64,000 nt of DNA from contig DAOPQC010000009.1 of assembly GCA_035358815.1 (NCBI GenBank), positions 1 to 64,000 of the forward strand. The letters are read 5' to 3'. The notes beneath the pieces were generated by a model. The model did not search any database. It saw nothing but the letters and a program-made list of their open reading frames with translations, and was not told the DNA's origin. The stretch is from Thermoanaerobaculales bacterium. GTDB lineage: Bacteria; Acidobacteriota; Thermoanaerobaculia; Thermoanaerobaculales; Sulfomarinibacteraceae. Made by a program: the position numbers and the translations under genes. Each line of letters opens with the position of its first letter. The stretch's first letter is position 1. This document shows, piece by piece, positions 19,515 to 27,886 of this stretch.

Positions 19515-19553
19515 ATATTTGGGTGCTGTTGTTGTGTGCAAATGCCAAAATAT
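19515..19553 (+). promoter_or_regulatory. candidate upstream activator site (inverted repeat)
   Basis: ATATTTGGG (19515-19523) and CCAAAATAT (19545-19553) form an 8-of-9 inverted repeat about 25-60 bases before the -24/-12 promoter. It is the right kind of place for the divergent activator to bind, in an unusually AT-rich stretch. Confidence 0.4.
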
Positions 19554-19576
19554 TGAAATGAATGATGTTGCGGACC

Positions 19577-19592
19577 TGGCGTGAGTCTTGCT
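19577..19592 (+). promoter_or_regulatory. sigma-54 (-24/-12) promoter of the universal stress gene
   Basis: TGGCGTG-N4-TTGCT matches the consensus TGGCACG-N4-TTGCW at every position except two, with the invariant GG and GC in correct register. The expected start is near 19603, about 57 bases before the ATG. Confidence 0.75.
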
Positions 19593-19659
19593 GAAGGCGA
19601 GTGCTGGGCGAGACGAATGACCATCGGAGCACGGCTCGCCGGCAACCGGGAGGTGCACG

Positions 19660-20148
19660 ATGTACGACACAGCACTCATGCCGTTGACCGAAACCGACCG
19701 CGACGAGGCGACCCTGGCGCATCTGCAGTCGATGCTCGACCACAGGGGCATCGGGAAGGTGGTCCTGGTCAGGGTGGTGCAGCCGCCGCCGGTCACGGCG
19801 GTCGACTACGCGCTCGATCCGGCGGTGGTCGCCGGGCTCGAGAAGGACCTGCGCCGACGGGCGGCGTCGTACCTGGAGTCGGTCGCCAGGCGGATCGACT
19901 GGCGGGGTGCCGGGCACGCGATCGAGGTCGTGCTCGGTGAGCCGGCCGAGGAGCTGGCACGGCTCGCCGAAGGCCGCGGGGCCGACCTGATCCTGCTCGC
20001 GCCCGATCCGCCGAGCGGCATCCAGCGCTGGTTCCGCGGCAACCTGCTCGACCGCCTGATGGGTTCGGCCCGGGTTCCGATCACCGTGCTGAGCGGACCG
20101 GCCCCCTGGAGGCGGTCGCAGGCCCGCGCCCCGCGCACCGCGGCGTAG
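19660..20148 (+). CDS. universal stress protein UspA family
   Basis: A 162-residue cytoplasmic protein with the Usp alpha/beta fold: strand DTALMPLTET, KVVLVRVVQP, the ADLILLAPDPP segment and a C-terminal GNLLDRLMGSARVPITVL that corresponds to the G-x2-G-x9-G(S/T) nucleotide loop, though the first glycines are not canonical, so ATP binding is uncertain. Usp proteins support survival under stress or energy limitation. A ribosome site GGGAGG precedes the ATG. A sigma-54 promoter and the divergent activator gene point to specific induction by the signal that the activator's GAF domain senses. Confidence 0.82.
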   Translation: MYDTALMPLTETDRDEATLAHLQSMLDHRGIGKVVLVRVVQPPPVTAVDYALDPAVVAGLEKDLRRRAASYLESVARRIDWRGAGHAIEVVLGEPAEELARLAEGRGADLILLAPDPPSGIQRWFRGNLLDRLMGSARVPITVLSGPAPWRRSQARAPRTAA

Positions 20149-20160
20149 ACAAAGGAATCG

Positions 20161-20201
20161 GCGTTCGCGGGCGCACCCGGTCTCGGGCGCGCCCGCGACG
20201 C
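20161..20201. terminator. bidirectional hairpin terminator
   Basis: TCGCGGGCGC (20165-20174) pairs with GCGCCCGCGA (20189-20198), and an inner CCCG-GTCT-CGGG extends the stem. It lies between the convergent usp and DUF1428 genes. Confidence 0.6.
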
Positions 20202-20211
20202 GTTTCCGTGC

Positions 20212-20568
20212 TCAGAGCGCCACGATCTGCTTGAAGCCGCCCCAGAACATCCGCTTGCCGTCGAACGGCATCTTGGACATGTCCATGTTGGCGAACCGGG
20301 GGTCCTTCATGATCTTGGCGTTGACCTGGTCGCGGTGCTTGCGCGAGCGGTAGACGACGTACGCGAAGACCACGGTCTCGTCGCGCTTGAGCTTGACGCT
20401 CTGCGGGAACGAGGTCAGCTTGCCCGGCTTCACGTCGTCGGCGACGCACTCGACGTACTCGAGCGCCCCGTACTCCTTGCAGACGGCGGCCATCTTGCGG
20501 GCGAGGCGGCGATAGGAGTCCAGCTTCGCCTTCTTGACCGGAACCACGAAACCATCGACGTAGTGCAT
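20212..20568 (-). CDS. DUF1428 (YbaA-like) protein
   Basis: A 118-residue protein matching DUF1428: MHYVDGFVVPV at the start, then KEYGALEYVEC, ADDVKPGKLTSFP, VVFAYVVYRSRKHRD and a C-terminal FDGKRMFWGGF. The family has a ferredoxin-like (dimeric alpha/beta barrel) fold and no assigned activity. It is cytoplasmic. The start follows AGGAGGG. It sits in the small stress cluster near the sigma-54 activator but is transcribed toward it, so a shared role is only suggested by location. Confidence 0.85.
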   Translation of the reverse strand: MHYVDGFVVPVKKAKLDSYRRLARKMAAVCKEYGALEYVECVADDVKPGKLTSFPQSVKLKRDETVVFAYVVYRSRKHRDQVNAKIMKDPRFANMDMSKMPFDGKRMFWGGFKQIVAL

Positions 20569-20660
20569 GTTCCCTCCTGGTCGGGCGCCGGCCGTCGATC
20601 TGGCCGGCGCAGTTCATCGACGTGCTGGCACAACGATGTCTCCACTCCGGCTGAGACGGA

Positions 20661-21221
20661 TCAGGCCGGCCACAGCCAGCCGAAGGTGCCGGCGGTCACC
20701 AGGGCGTAGACCAGCCCGTCGGCGACGTGCTTCCAGGTCGTCGCCCAGGACTGTCCCCGCCAGATCGAGTCGGGAAGCTGGCCGATGCCGTAGGCGAGGA
20801 AGCTCGACGCCCCGACGACTCGGAACACCGCCAGGTAGTCGCTGCCGGGCATCAGCGTGCGGCCCGCCAGGTAGCCGGCGAAGAGGCTGATCACCAGGCA
20901 GTAGATGAACCACATCACGGGCCCCTTCCCCATCTGCGGCGTGCCGGTGGGAAACACCGACATCACCCCGACCGGCCCGCGCTCGAACTTCGCCTTCATC
21001 TCGGGCGAGGAGCAGTCCTTCATGCTCGCCGCGTTCGGAAACATGTAGTCGCCCTTGGCGACCCTGGCGGCGCGCAGGGCCTCGAGGACGGCGTCCTCGT
21101 TCGGCAGCTTCCTGTAGTCGTTGCGGTGGATGGGCAGCACCATGTGGACGATCGCGCTGACGATGAAGACGAACACCGCCGAGAGCACGATCGGGAGCAC
21201 CAGGGACATCAACGGCACCAT
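20661..21221 (-). CDS. inner-membrane protein of unknown function
   Basis: A 186-residue protein with about four hydrophobic spans: residues 4-28, 101-122, 130-148 and 165-184. Between spans 1 and 2 is a soluble stretch with NDYRKLPNEDAVLEALR and KGDYMFPNA. I do not recognise a named family with certainty; similar short proteins are often labelled hypothetical membrane proteins. The start at 21221 follows AAAGGAGAT; M5 is possible. It may be co-transcribed with the DUF1428 gene 92 bases downstream. Confidence 0.65.
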   Translation of the reverse strand: MVPLMSLVLPIVLSAVFVFIVSAIVHMVLPIHRNDYRKLPNEDAVLEALRAARVAKGDYMFPNAASMKDCSSPEMKAKFERGPVGVMSVFPTGTPQMGKGPVMWFIYCLVISLFAGYLAGRTLMPGSDYLAVFRVVGASSFLAYGIGQLPDSIWRGQSWATTWKHVADGLVYALVTAGTFGWLWPA

Positions 21222-21430
21222 GGACGATCTCCTTTCACGGCCGGCAGCTGCCCAGCGGTCACCGCCGCCGGCTCATCCGCGGCGTTCAGCAGACGCGGGC
21301 CTTCGGGGCTTGGTCATCTCCCTTCGAGAATGCCGAGAAGGTCTCGTGGTATTCCGCCGAAGAAGCGATCCGCTCGGTGGTGACCGGCCACGGTCTCGAG
21401 GCGGCCGGGAACTTCGTTCGCCTGGTCCTG

Positions 21431-21436
21431 TATATT
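21431..21436 (+). promoter_or_regulatory. -10 element (TATATT) of a leaderless promoter
   Basis: TATATT ends 6 bases before GTG 21443. No ribosome site precedes that GTG. Confidence 0.5.
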
Positions 21437-21442
21437 TGGTGG

Positions 21443-22396
21443 GTGATCCTCCAACCGTGCGGAGCGTGGTGGAGCCGTGCCGGCCTCTCGCTGGTGGCGG
21501 CGCTGGCGGTCGGTGCGGCCTGTTCGTCGGCCGCGGACGAGGTGCCCGCCGCGGCCGCCGTGCCGGCCGCGCGGCCGGCGGACCTCGCCGGCTACCAGTG
21601 GCGCGACGTGGACGGGAAGCCGCTTCCCTTCCAGGACCACGGCGCGATCCTCGAGGCGCTGCGCTCGGCAACCGTCATCAGCCAAGAGAAGATTGGACGC
21701 GGGGTCGGTGGCGCGGAGAAGCTGGTGCTGGAGAGCGGGGGACGCCGCTTCCACGCGGCGTTTCGCAGCGTCGACGTGACCAAGCGGCCGCCGCCGACCG
21801 GGGGCACGACGAAGCCGACGATGAAGTACCGGGACGCGGCCGTTTTCGAGGTCGCGGCCTACGAGCTCAGCGAGCTGCTCGGCATGGGCCGGGTGCCGCC
21901 CGCGGTCGCACGCAGCATCGGCGGCAAGGCCGGCACCGTGCAGATCTGGATGGAGGGCACCACTCCAGAGGTGGTGCTGGTCGAGCGCGAGGAGCTGCAG
22001 CCGCCCGACCAGGTGCGCTGGCGCCGCCAGAAGCAGATCATGGTCGTCTTCGACACGCTGATCGCCAACACCGACCGTAACCAGGGAAACCTGCTGATCG
22101 ACGATCGCTGGAACATCTGGCTGATCGACCACACCCGCGCCTTCCGGCGGACTCCGGACCTCCTGTACGTCAAGCGGCTGGACACCTGCGAGCGGCGGCT
22201 GTGGACCGCGCTCGTCCAGACCGACGAGGACGCGCTCTTGCAGGCCGTCGAGCCGCACCTGGAGCGCGCGGAGATCGTGTCACTGCTGCAGCGCCGGGCG
22301 AACCTGATTCGCCACTTCGAGAGGCTGATCAAGAAGCAGGGCGAAGACGCCGTCCTCTTCGACCTGTCCCCTCCGGGGGTCGGACACGCCGACTGA
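21443..22396 (+). CDS. lipoprotein with protein/lipid-kinase-like fold
   Basis: The 317-residue product begins with a signal ending AVGAAC-SS, which looks like a lipobox, so it should be membrane anchored outside the cytoplasm. The core resembles the PI3/4-kinase, HipA and Fam20C group: IANTDRNQGNLLIDD fits a catalytic Asp plus Asn, and IWLIDHTRAF fits the metal-binding Asp that follows. An upstream region with KLVLES and an FEVAAYELSELLGMGRVP segment matches the N-lobe and helix of such folds. Whether it phosphorylates anything outside the cytoplasm is unknown. The start is the leaderless GTG; the frame further upstream is not protein-like. Confidence 0.6.
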   Translation: MILQPCGAWWSRAGLSLVAALAVGAACSSAADEVPAAAAVPAARPADLAGYQWRDVDGKPLPFQDHGAILEALRSATVISQEKIGRGVGGAEKLVLESGGRRFHAAFRSVDVTKRPPPTGGTTKPTMKYRDAAVFEVAAYELSELLGMGRVPPAVARSIGGKAGTVQIWMEGTTPEVVLVEREELQPPDQVRWRRQKQIMVVFDTLIANTDRNQGNLLIDDRWNIWLIDHTRAFRRTPDLLYVKRLDTCERRLWTALVQTDEDALLQAVEPHLERAEIVSLLQRRANLIRHFERLIKKQGEDAVLFDLSPPGVGHAD

Positions 22397-22500
22397 CCGC
22401 GCCCTCGGAGTGGGCGGCCGCTGCGGCAAGGACCCGTTGTGATGGCCATGGAGTCGGCTGATGACTGCTCTGGCACCAAGCAACGTCGAAAGCGTACAGC

Positions 22501-22645
22501 GTCAGGGACGCAGCCGACTTCCGGGTCGGCGGTACGTCTTGGGCGCTGTTCGACAGCGCCCATCCGACTGAAAGCGGGCAGGGCAGAGGCCGGCTGAGGA
22601 AACCGGCGTCACGAACGCGCTCAGGGCCCGAATCCCTGACCGCTC
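22501..22645. other. structured intergenic region with four hairpins
   Basis: Between convergent genes lie four consecutive perfect hairpins: GCCGAC/GTCGGC near 22513-22530, TGGGCGCTG/CAGCGCCCA (22540-22562), GCCGG/CCGGC near 22597-22615, and TCAGGG/CCCTGA near 22620-22640. One may serve as terminator; together they could be a structured RNA. No promoter is clear. Confidence 0.35.
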
Positions 22646-23164
22646 TCAGTCGGCTGGGTAGCGCTCGTCGTACAGCCGGATGATCGCGTCGGTGATGTTG
22701 AGCGAAGTCGCGAAGTAGGCGACCGGCTGGGCGGCGAGCAGGAAGATCACGTCGAAGTCGTTGGCCTCGGCGTACTCGGTGGCCAGCTTCCCGATCTTGG
22801 CGCCGATGTCGGCGACGATCTTGTCCTGCCTGGCGTTCAGCTCGCGGTTGAAGGCGCGGGCCTGGTCCTCCAGGCCGCGCTGCGCCTGCAGCAGCTCGCG
22901 CTCGAGCGCGGCGAGCGCCTCGGCGGAGGCGACGCTCTGCTGCGTGGCGAGCCGCTGCTTGAGCCCGTTGACCTGCGCCTGCAGCTGCTCGAGCTGGTCG
23001 CGGCGCGGCTTGGCCCAGCTCTCGAGGGCCTGTAGCTGGCTCCTGCCTTCCTGCACCGTCGTGGCCGCACGGTCTCCGTCGAGGAAGCCGATCTTGCCGG
23101 CCGTCGCGGGGACCGCTGCAAGGACCACGATCAGGACCACCGTCAATCGCGCTGCTGCTCGCAC
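22646..23164 (-). CDS. OmpH/Skp-family periplasmic chaperone
   Basis: A 172-residue exported protein. Residues 1-22 form a signal peptide ending ATA. The mature part begins KIGFLDGDRAATTV, equivalent to the IGxVDxxR start of OmpH/Skp, followed by a long helical coiled coil (about 45-115, rich in Gln, Ala and Leu heptads) and a C-terminal strand VIFLLAA with YDERYP. Skp trimers hold unfolded outer-membrane proteins in the periplasm. The start GTG 23164 follows TGGGAGG, and TACAAT near 23191 on the minus strand is a good -10. It stands alone and not in the usual bamA-lpxD cluster. Confidence 0.8.
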   Translation of the reverse strand: MRAAARLTVVLIVVLAAVPATAGKIGFLDGDRAATTVQEGRSQLQALESWAKPRRDQLEQLQAQVNGLKQRLATQQSVASAEALAALERELLQAQRGLEDQARAFNRELNARQDKIVADIGAKIGKLATEYAEANDFDVIFLLAAQPVAYFATSLNITDAIIRLYDERYPAD

Positions 23165-23387
23165 GGCAACCTCCCAGAAACCCGCGGCAAATTGTAGCGT
23201 ACGAGCCAAATGAGGCGCCAGAGCCGGCACCCGGGGAGGGCGGCCAGTGCTGTGGAACCGCCGCCACCGGCAGCCCTTCGGGAACGCCGATCGAGTGGCG
23301 CCGCGCCCGGGGGCTGGACGAAACGCCGTCGCGGATGCAGATTGTCTTTTGAAGACGGCGGTTGGCACGAGACCGAGGAGGTGGGCG

Positions 23388-24095
23388 ATGAAGAAGTTGG
23401 CGTTGATGCTCGCAGCGGCAGTCGCGGCGACGGGCCTCGTCCGCGCCCAGGGAGCGGCTCCCGACGTGGAGGTCACCGGCGCCGACGAGCTGGTCCAGAG
23501 GACGGGTGGGCTGGCATCGACCTGGGTGAGGCCGGATGCCGACATCAGCCGCTACGGCAAGCTCTACCTGTGGGAGCCGGAGTTCTCCTTCCGCGAGGGC
23601 GGCGAGACGACGGCCGGCACGACCGCCAAGCTCGTGCGAGGCGACTCCGGGCCCTACGCCATCCGGCCGGAGGACCAGGAGCGCTTCAAGCAGCTGGTCA
23701 GCGAGCAGTTCGTCGCCGAGCTGGCGCGCGGCAAGCTGTTCGAGGTAGTCAATGAGGTGGGGCCGGGCACCCTGATCGTGCGGGCCGGGTTCCTGGACAT
23801 CACCTCCGACGTGCCGCCGAACGTCGAGCGCTACGGCAACGTCCACCTGGCGTCGGTCGGCGAGGCGACGATCGTCTTCGAGCTGATCGACGCCTCGACC
23901 GGGGTCATCCAGGCGCGCGCCGCCGAGCGCCAGGAGATCCAGCCGGAGTTCCGGAAGCGCGGAGTCAACGCCGCGCCGGCCAACTCGGCCACGGTGTGGA
24001 GCGACGTCGAGCGCTGGGCCCGCGAGCAGGCGCAGGACCTCCGCAAGGCGCTCGAGAAGGCGAAGACGAAGGCGGAGAAGCAGGCGGAGCCATAA
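23388..24095 (+). CDS. DUF3313-like exported protein
   Basis: A 235-residue exported protein with a signal peptide (1-20, ending VRA). The body has ISRYGKLYLWEPEFSF, a central EQFVAELARGKLFEVVNE, then LIVRAGFLDITSDVPPN and FELIDASTGVIQARAAERQ, consistent with DUF3313-type lipoprotein-like proteins. The C-terminus is a charged Lys/Ala helix. No Cys lipobox is present. Function unknown. ATG 23388 follows GAGGTGGG; earlier in-frame starts are not protein-like. It is convergent with the TonB receptor gene, which has its own terminator between them. Confidence 0.6.
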   Translation: MKKLALMLAAAVAATGLVRAQGAAPDVEVTGADELVQRTGGLASTWVRPDADISRYGKLYLWEPEFSFREGGETTAGTTAKLVRGDSGPYAIRPEDQERFKQLVSEQFVAELARGKLFEVVNEVGPGTLIVRAGFLDITSDVPPNVERYGNVHLASVGEATIVFELIDASTGVIQARAAERQEIQPEFRKRGVNAAPANSATVWSDVERWAREQAQDLRKALEKAKTKAEKQAEP

Positions 24096-24135
24096 GTTTG
24101 CGGCTCGCGCCCCCGGCGCACCGGCGACTTTCGGC

Positions 24136-24165
24136 AAGAAAAAGGCGGCCCCCGGAGGGGCCGCC
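24136..24165 (-). terminator. intrinsic terminator of the TonB receptor gene
   Basis: On the minus strand a perfect 9-bp GC stem (24157-24165 with 24144-24152) is followed by TTTTTCTT. It is 24 bases past the stop codon. Confidence 0.85.
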
Positions 24166-24188
24166 CGTCTCAGCCTGCTGGCCGGTGA

Positions 24189-27173
24189 CTAGAAGTCGAA
24201 GTGGATCGACGCGTGCAGCTGACGGCCGTACGCGTCGTAGAAGCCGTAGAAGCCCGTGCCGTAGTCGTTGTCCTGCATCTCGGTCGCGAACGGCGGCTCC
24301 TCGTCGAGGATGTTGTTGATGCCGAGCACCACCTGGTAGTGGTCGGCGAAGTCCCAGGTCCAGGCGAGGTCGAAGTAGTTGTAGGCGTCAAACTCGTAGA
24401 CGTCGTTGATCTGCAGCCAGTCGTCCCCCAGGCTGTTCGAGTTGAGGTCGGGGTCGTCGCTGGTGTCGTCGTTCAAGACGCTCGAGATGTAGCGCCAGCC
24501 GAGCGTGAACACCATGTTGAAGTTGGTCTCCCACGAGATGCGCGCGGTGTGGCGCCACTCGGGGGTGGGGTACGGATCGCACTGCTCGCCGAAGTAGCCG
24601 ACGCAGTCGAAGCCGATCAGGGGGTTGTCCAGCGAGTCGGTCAGCATCCAGGTGCCGATCAGCGAGGTGTTGAGGAAGCCGGAGTCGCCGATGCCGATCA
24701 GCCAGGCGTAGTTGAGGTCGACGCCCTCGCCCTCGAGCGTGCCGAGGTTCTGCTGGGTGGTGATGGTGTAGCCGTCGGTGAACAGCCACAGCGTGCCGGC
24801 GACGTCGCGGTGGATCAGGCTGCACAGGCCGGGGTCGCCGTTGGCGATGCACCCGGCGAGCACGCTGTCCGCATCGAAGCTCTGGATGACGTCGTCAATC
24901 TGGATGTCCCAGTAGTCGACCGCGACCGACAGGCCCGACACCGACGGCGGTGTGATCACGATGCCGGCGGTGATGGTGTCCGCGGTCTCGGGGTCGAGGT
25001 TCGGGTTGCCGCCTTCCCAGGTGTTGTACTGCCCGGCCGGGTTCTCCGGCGAGCTGCCGTACTGGGCGGCGGTCATGCCGGTGAGCAGGCACTGCTCGAG
25101 GGTCGCTGCCGGGTCGGTACCCGCGCACGGGTCGCTGGCGCCATTGAGCCCGAGCCCCTGCGGCCGGTAGAGCTCCTGGACGTTCGGGGCGCGGGTCGCG
25201 CTGGCGATGCCGAGGCGGAGCTTGAAGAGGTCGACCGGCGCCCACGTCGCCTGCGCCTTCCAGGTGTCGGTCCCGCCGACCGAGCTGTAGTCGGAGAAGC
25301 GGTAGCCGAGCTCGAGGCTCAGGTCCTTGAAGCCGGGCGCGTCCTGGACGATCGGCACCAGGCCCTCGAAGTAGTACTCGGCCACGTCGTAGCTGCCGTC
25401 CACCCACACCGTCGGGCCGCCCTGGCCGGAGCCGTTGCCGGCCTCGTAGTTGTCGTCCGGATGGACGTAGAGCATCTCGTTGCGGTAGTCCGCGCCGAGC
25501 GCGACCTGGATGCCCTCGGTGGCGGTCGGGAACTTGATCCCGTACTCGCCGAGGTCGCCGTTGAGCACGCCGTTGACCATCTCGGTCTTGGTCCCGGAGA
25601 TCAGCTCCATGTTGAGCATGATGTAGTCGGCCGCCTCCTGGGTCACGCCGCCGATCTGGAACAGGTTCCAGGGCGCGCAGCCGTCGTTGCCGGAGCGGCA
25701 CTCCCAGGTGCTCGGGTCGTCGGGGTCACCGATGACGTCGAGCGCGTCGGTCATCCGGGACACGCTGAGGTCGCCGACGTACATCTGCGGGCTCAGCATC
25801 TGGGCGTACATGGCGTAGACGTCGTAGCTCCAGGCGTCGCTGAGGTCGCCGCGCAGGCCGGCGAGGAAGCGCCACGTGGTGTGGCGCATCTGGCTGGTGC
25901 GGGGCCCGGTCTCGACGCTGCGGCGCCCGATCACCAGGTTCGCGTACTCGTCGGGCTCGAAGCCGTTCTGGGTGCAGATGATGTCGCGCTGCTGCGGCGA
26001 CATCATCGGGTTGTCGCAGTTGATCTGCTGCGTGTTGTTGAAGTTGCCCGAAGGCGCGATCTGGGCGTCGGTGTAGTCGTCCATGAACATCACTTCGGCG
26101 TAGACGTCGAAGTACTGGTTGAACTCGTAGTTCATGAACGCGCCCGCGGACCACTTCTCGTCCGGCCGCTGCATGAAGTTGTCGGGGGCGTAGTTGTAGA
26201 CGTCCCCGGCGCGCGGCCGGAAGGTGTTGCCGGTCGCCTCGTCGAGCACGTAGTCGCCGACCTTGATCCAGTCGCGGTTGAAGACCTGGAAGCGGCCGGT
26301 CGGAATGGTGCCCGAGCCGCTGCAGGACGGGCCGTCCTCGTTCTGGGCGGTGGCGCAGTTGGTGTAGTCGCGGGCGTCCTTCTTCAGGGCGTCGATGTTG
26401 CGGTAGTCGACGTAGATCGAGGCGTGGCCGCGGCCCTCCCCGAACTTGTGGCCGAGGGCGAGGTTGAAGTTGTACTGCTCGCCGTCGACGCCGCTGCCGG
26501 TCGGGTAGGGGAAGCCGGCGTCCTCGTTGATCCGCGCCGCCAGGCCGTTGTTGTTGTCGTGCTGGTAGCCGTTCCAGGCGAACGTCCCCCGCATGCCCTC
26601 GAAGTCCTCGTCGAGCACGAAGTTGACGACGCCGGTGACGGCGTCCGCGCCGTACACCGACGAGGCGCCGCCGGTCAGCACGTCGACCCGCTTGACCAGC
26701 ACCGCCGGGATGAAGTTGAGGTCGGTGGAGGTGCTCCACGCATCACCCGGGGCGGTGCGGCGGCCGTTGATCAGCACCAGGGTGCGGTCCGCGCCCATGT
26801 TGCGCAGGTCGACGGTCGCGGTGCCCGAAGCGCCGTTGGAGATGGTCGAGTTCTGCCCCGAGAAGACCTGCGGCAGCTGCCGGACCACGTCCTCCAGGCG
26901 CAGCGCGCCGGTGTAGGTGATCTCCGTCGGGTCCATCACCGAGACCGGGCTCATGGACTCCAGGGTCGGCCGGGGAATCAGCGATCCGGTGACCGTGATC
27001 TCCTCCTCGAACGACCTCTCCTCGGCCTGCGCGATCGCCTCCTGCTGCTCGGGCGTGAGCTCCGGCTCGGCCTCCTGGGCCAGGGCCGGGGCGCCGTACA
27101 TGATGATCCCTGCGAGGGCGACAAGCATGCCGCCCAACAGGACGATTCGACGCCAGCTCATTGCGTTCGACAT
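24189..27173 (-). CDS. TonB-dependent outer-membrane receptor
   Basis: A 994-residue receptor. Residues 1-32 form a signal peptide (ending PALA). A short Glu-rich stretch precedes the plug: EEEITVTGSLIPRP, then the plug core with LRLEDVVRQLPQVF and DRTLVLINGRR. The remainder is a 22-strand barrel with the late consensus KLRLGIASATRAPNVQELY and a terminal Phe (ASIHFDF). This type, with the ITVTGSxIPRP start, imports chelates, oligosaccharides or peptides using TonB energy. No carboxypeptidase-like N-terminal domain and no FecR-type signalling domain is seen. ATG 27173 follows AGGAGGAGG. Substrate unknown. The frame stays open upstream to 27638 but is not protein-like there. Confidence 0.93.
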   Translation of the reverse strand: MSNAMSWRRIVLLGGMLVALAGIIMYGAPALAQEAEPELTPEQQEAIAQAEERSFEEEITVTGSLIPRPTLESMSPVSVMDPTEITYTGALRLEDVVRQLPQVFSGQNSTISNGASGTATVDLRNMGADRTLVLINGRRTAPGDAWSTSTDLNFIPAVLVKRVDVLTGGASSVYGADAVTGVVNFVLDEDFEGMRGTFAWNGYQHDNNNGLAARINEDAGFPYPTGSGVDGEQYNFNLALGHKFGEGRGHASIYVDYRNIDALKKDARDYTNCATAQNEDGPSCSGSGTIPTGRFQVFNRDWIKVGDYVLDEATGNTFRPRAGDVYNYAPDNFMQRPDEKWSAGAFMNYEFNQYFDVYAEVMFMDDYTDAQIAPSGNFNNTQQINCDNPMMSPQQRDIICTQNGFEPDEYANLVIGRRSVETGPRTSQMRHTTWRFLAGLRGDLSDAWSYDVYAMYAQMLSPQMYVGDLSVSRMTDALDVIGDPDDPSTWECRSGNDGCAPWNLFQIGGVTQEAADYIMLNMELISGTKTEMVNGVLNGDLGEYGIKFPTATEGIQVALGADYRNEMLYVHPDDNYEAGNGSGQGGPTVWVDGSYDVAEYYFEGLVPIVQDAPGFKDLSLELGYRFSDYSSVGGTDTWKAQATWAPVDLFKLRLGIASATRAPNVQELYRPQGLGLNGASDPCAGTDPAATLEQCLLTGMTAAQYGSSPENPAGQYNTWEGGNPNLDPETADTITAGIVITPPSVSGLSVAVDYWDIQIDDVIQSFDADSVLAGCIANGDPGLCSLIHRDVAGTLWLFTDGYTITTQQNLGTLEGEGVDLNYAWLIGIGDSGFLNTSLIGTWMLTDSLDNPLIGFDCVGYFGEQCDPYPTPEWRHTARISWETNFNMVFTLGWRYISSVLNDDTSDDPDLNSNSLGDDWLQINDVYEFDAYNYFDLAWTWDFADHYQVVLGINNILDEEPPFATEMQDNDYGTGFYGFYDAYGRQLHASIHFDF

Positions 27174-27886
27174 TTCCCCTTCCTCCTCCTTGTGGTGTTC
27201 CCACTTCCTCGAACCGGACCGTTCTTTCAGTGAGTCTGATGACACCTCCATCGTGGTCTGCGGCCTCCGAGTTGGTCGACGAAACTGCGACAACGTTGCA
27301 TTTGAACTCTCGGAATTGACTGGGTGAAGGCTAGCATCATCGAGTGCCGGCGACAAGCGCCCGCCGCCGGAGACGGCGGCGGCGCGTCGTACTCCGGGGT
27401 GCGCGGGGATTCCGGATGCGGGCTCAAGCTGGCGTTCCGAGTTCAACTGGTGTGACGCAAGATCCGTTCCAGATTGTCGAGGGGGCCGGTTCCGCGGGTG
27501 GACGGGACCGGGAGGCTGCGCGCCCGACCGCCGGCGGCCCGCGACCCTGCGAGCCAAGGCACTGATAAGCCATGTGTTCAAGGGCCGCGCTGCTGACGAC
27601 TGGGACCGCTCATCCCGGCGGCGCGCCCGGGGCGCCACCGGGCGGCGCCTCCCTCACCCGAGAGGGACGCGTTCAAGATTCCGCACATCTTATCCGGCTT
27701 CTCGTAGTCAGGAGTGAAATGCAGTCGCGGAACACCCCACCGCATCGGGACTTCTCAGCTTCGGGCCGGTGCGTCCGGTGGACCACGGAGGCCCGCGGCC
27801 TTCCGGCATCCGTGGGATCCGTGCTGCGCGCAGTCGGCCGCCTCCCCGACGGGCTCCCGGCGCTCGGAGGGCGAACGGCGCCCCGG
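27174..27886. other. 713-base intergenic region without a gene
   Basis: It holds the leader of the TonB receptor gene and a perfect 9-bp hairpin with a GAGA loop (27361-27382). The rest is GC-rich with no protein-like frame on either strand and no RNA gene that I recognise. Confidence 0.5.

Noticed and set aside
20600..20645. Sigma-54-like promoter upstream of the DUF1428 gene
   Set aside because: TGGAGAC-N4-TTGT on the minus strand lacks the invariant GC at -12.
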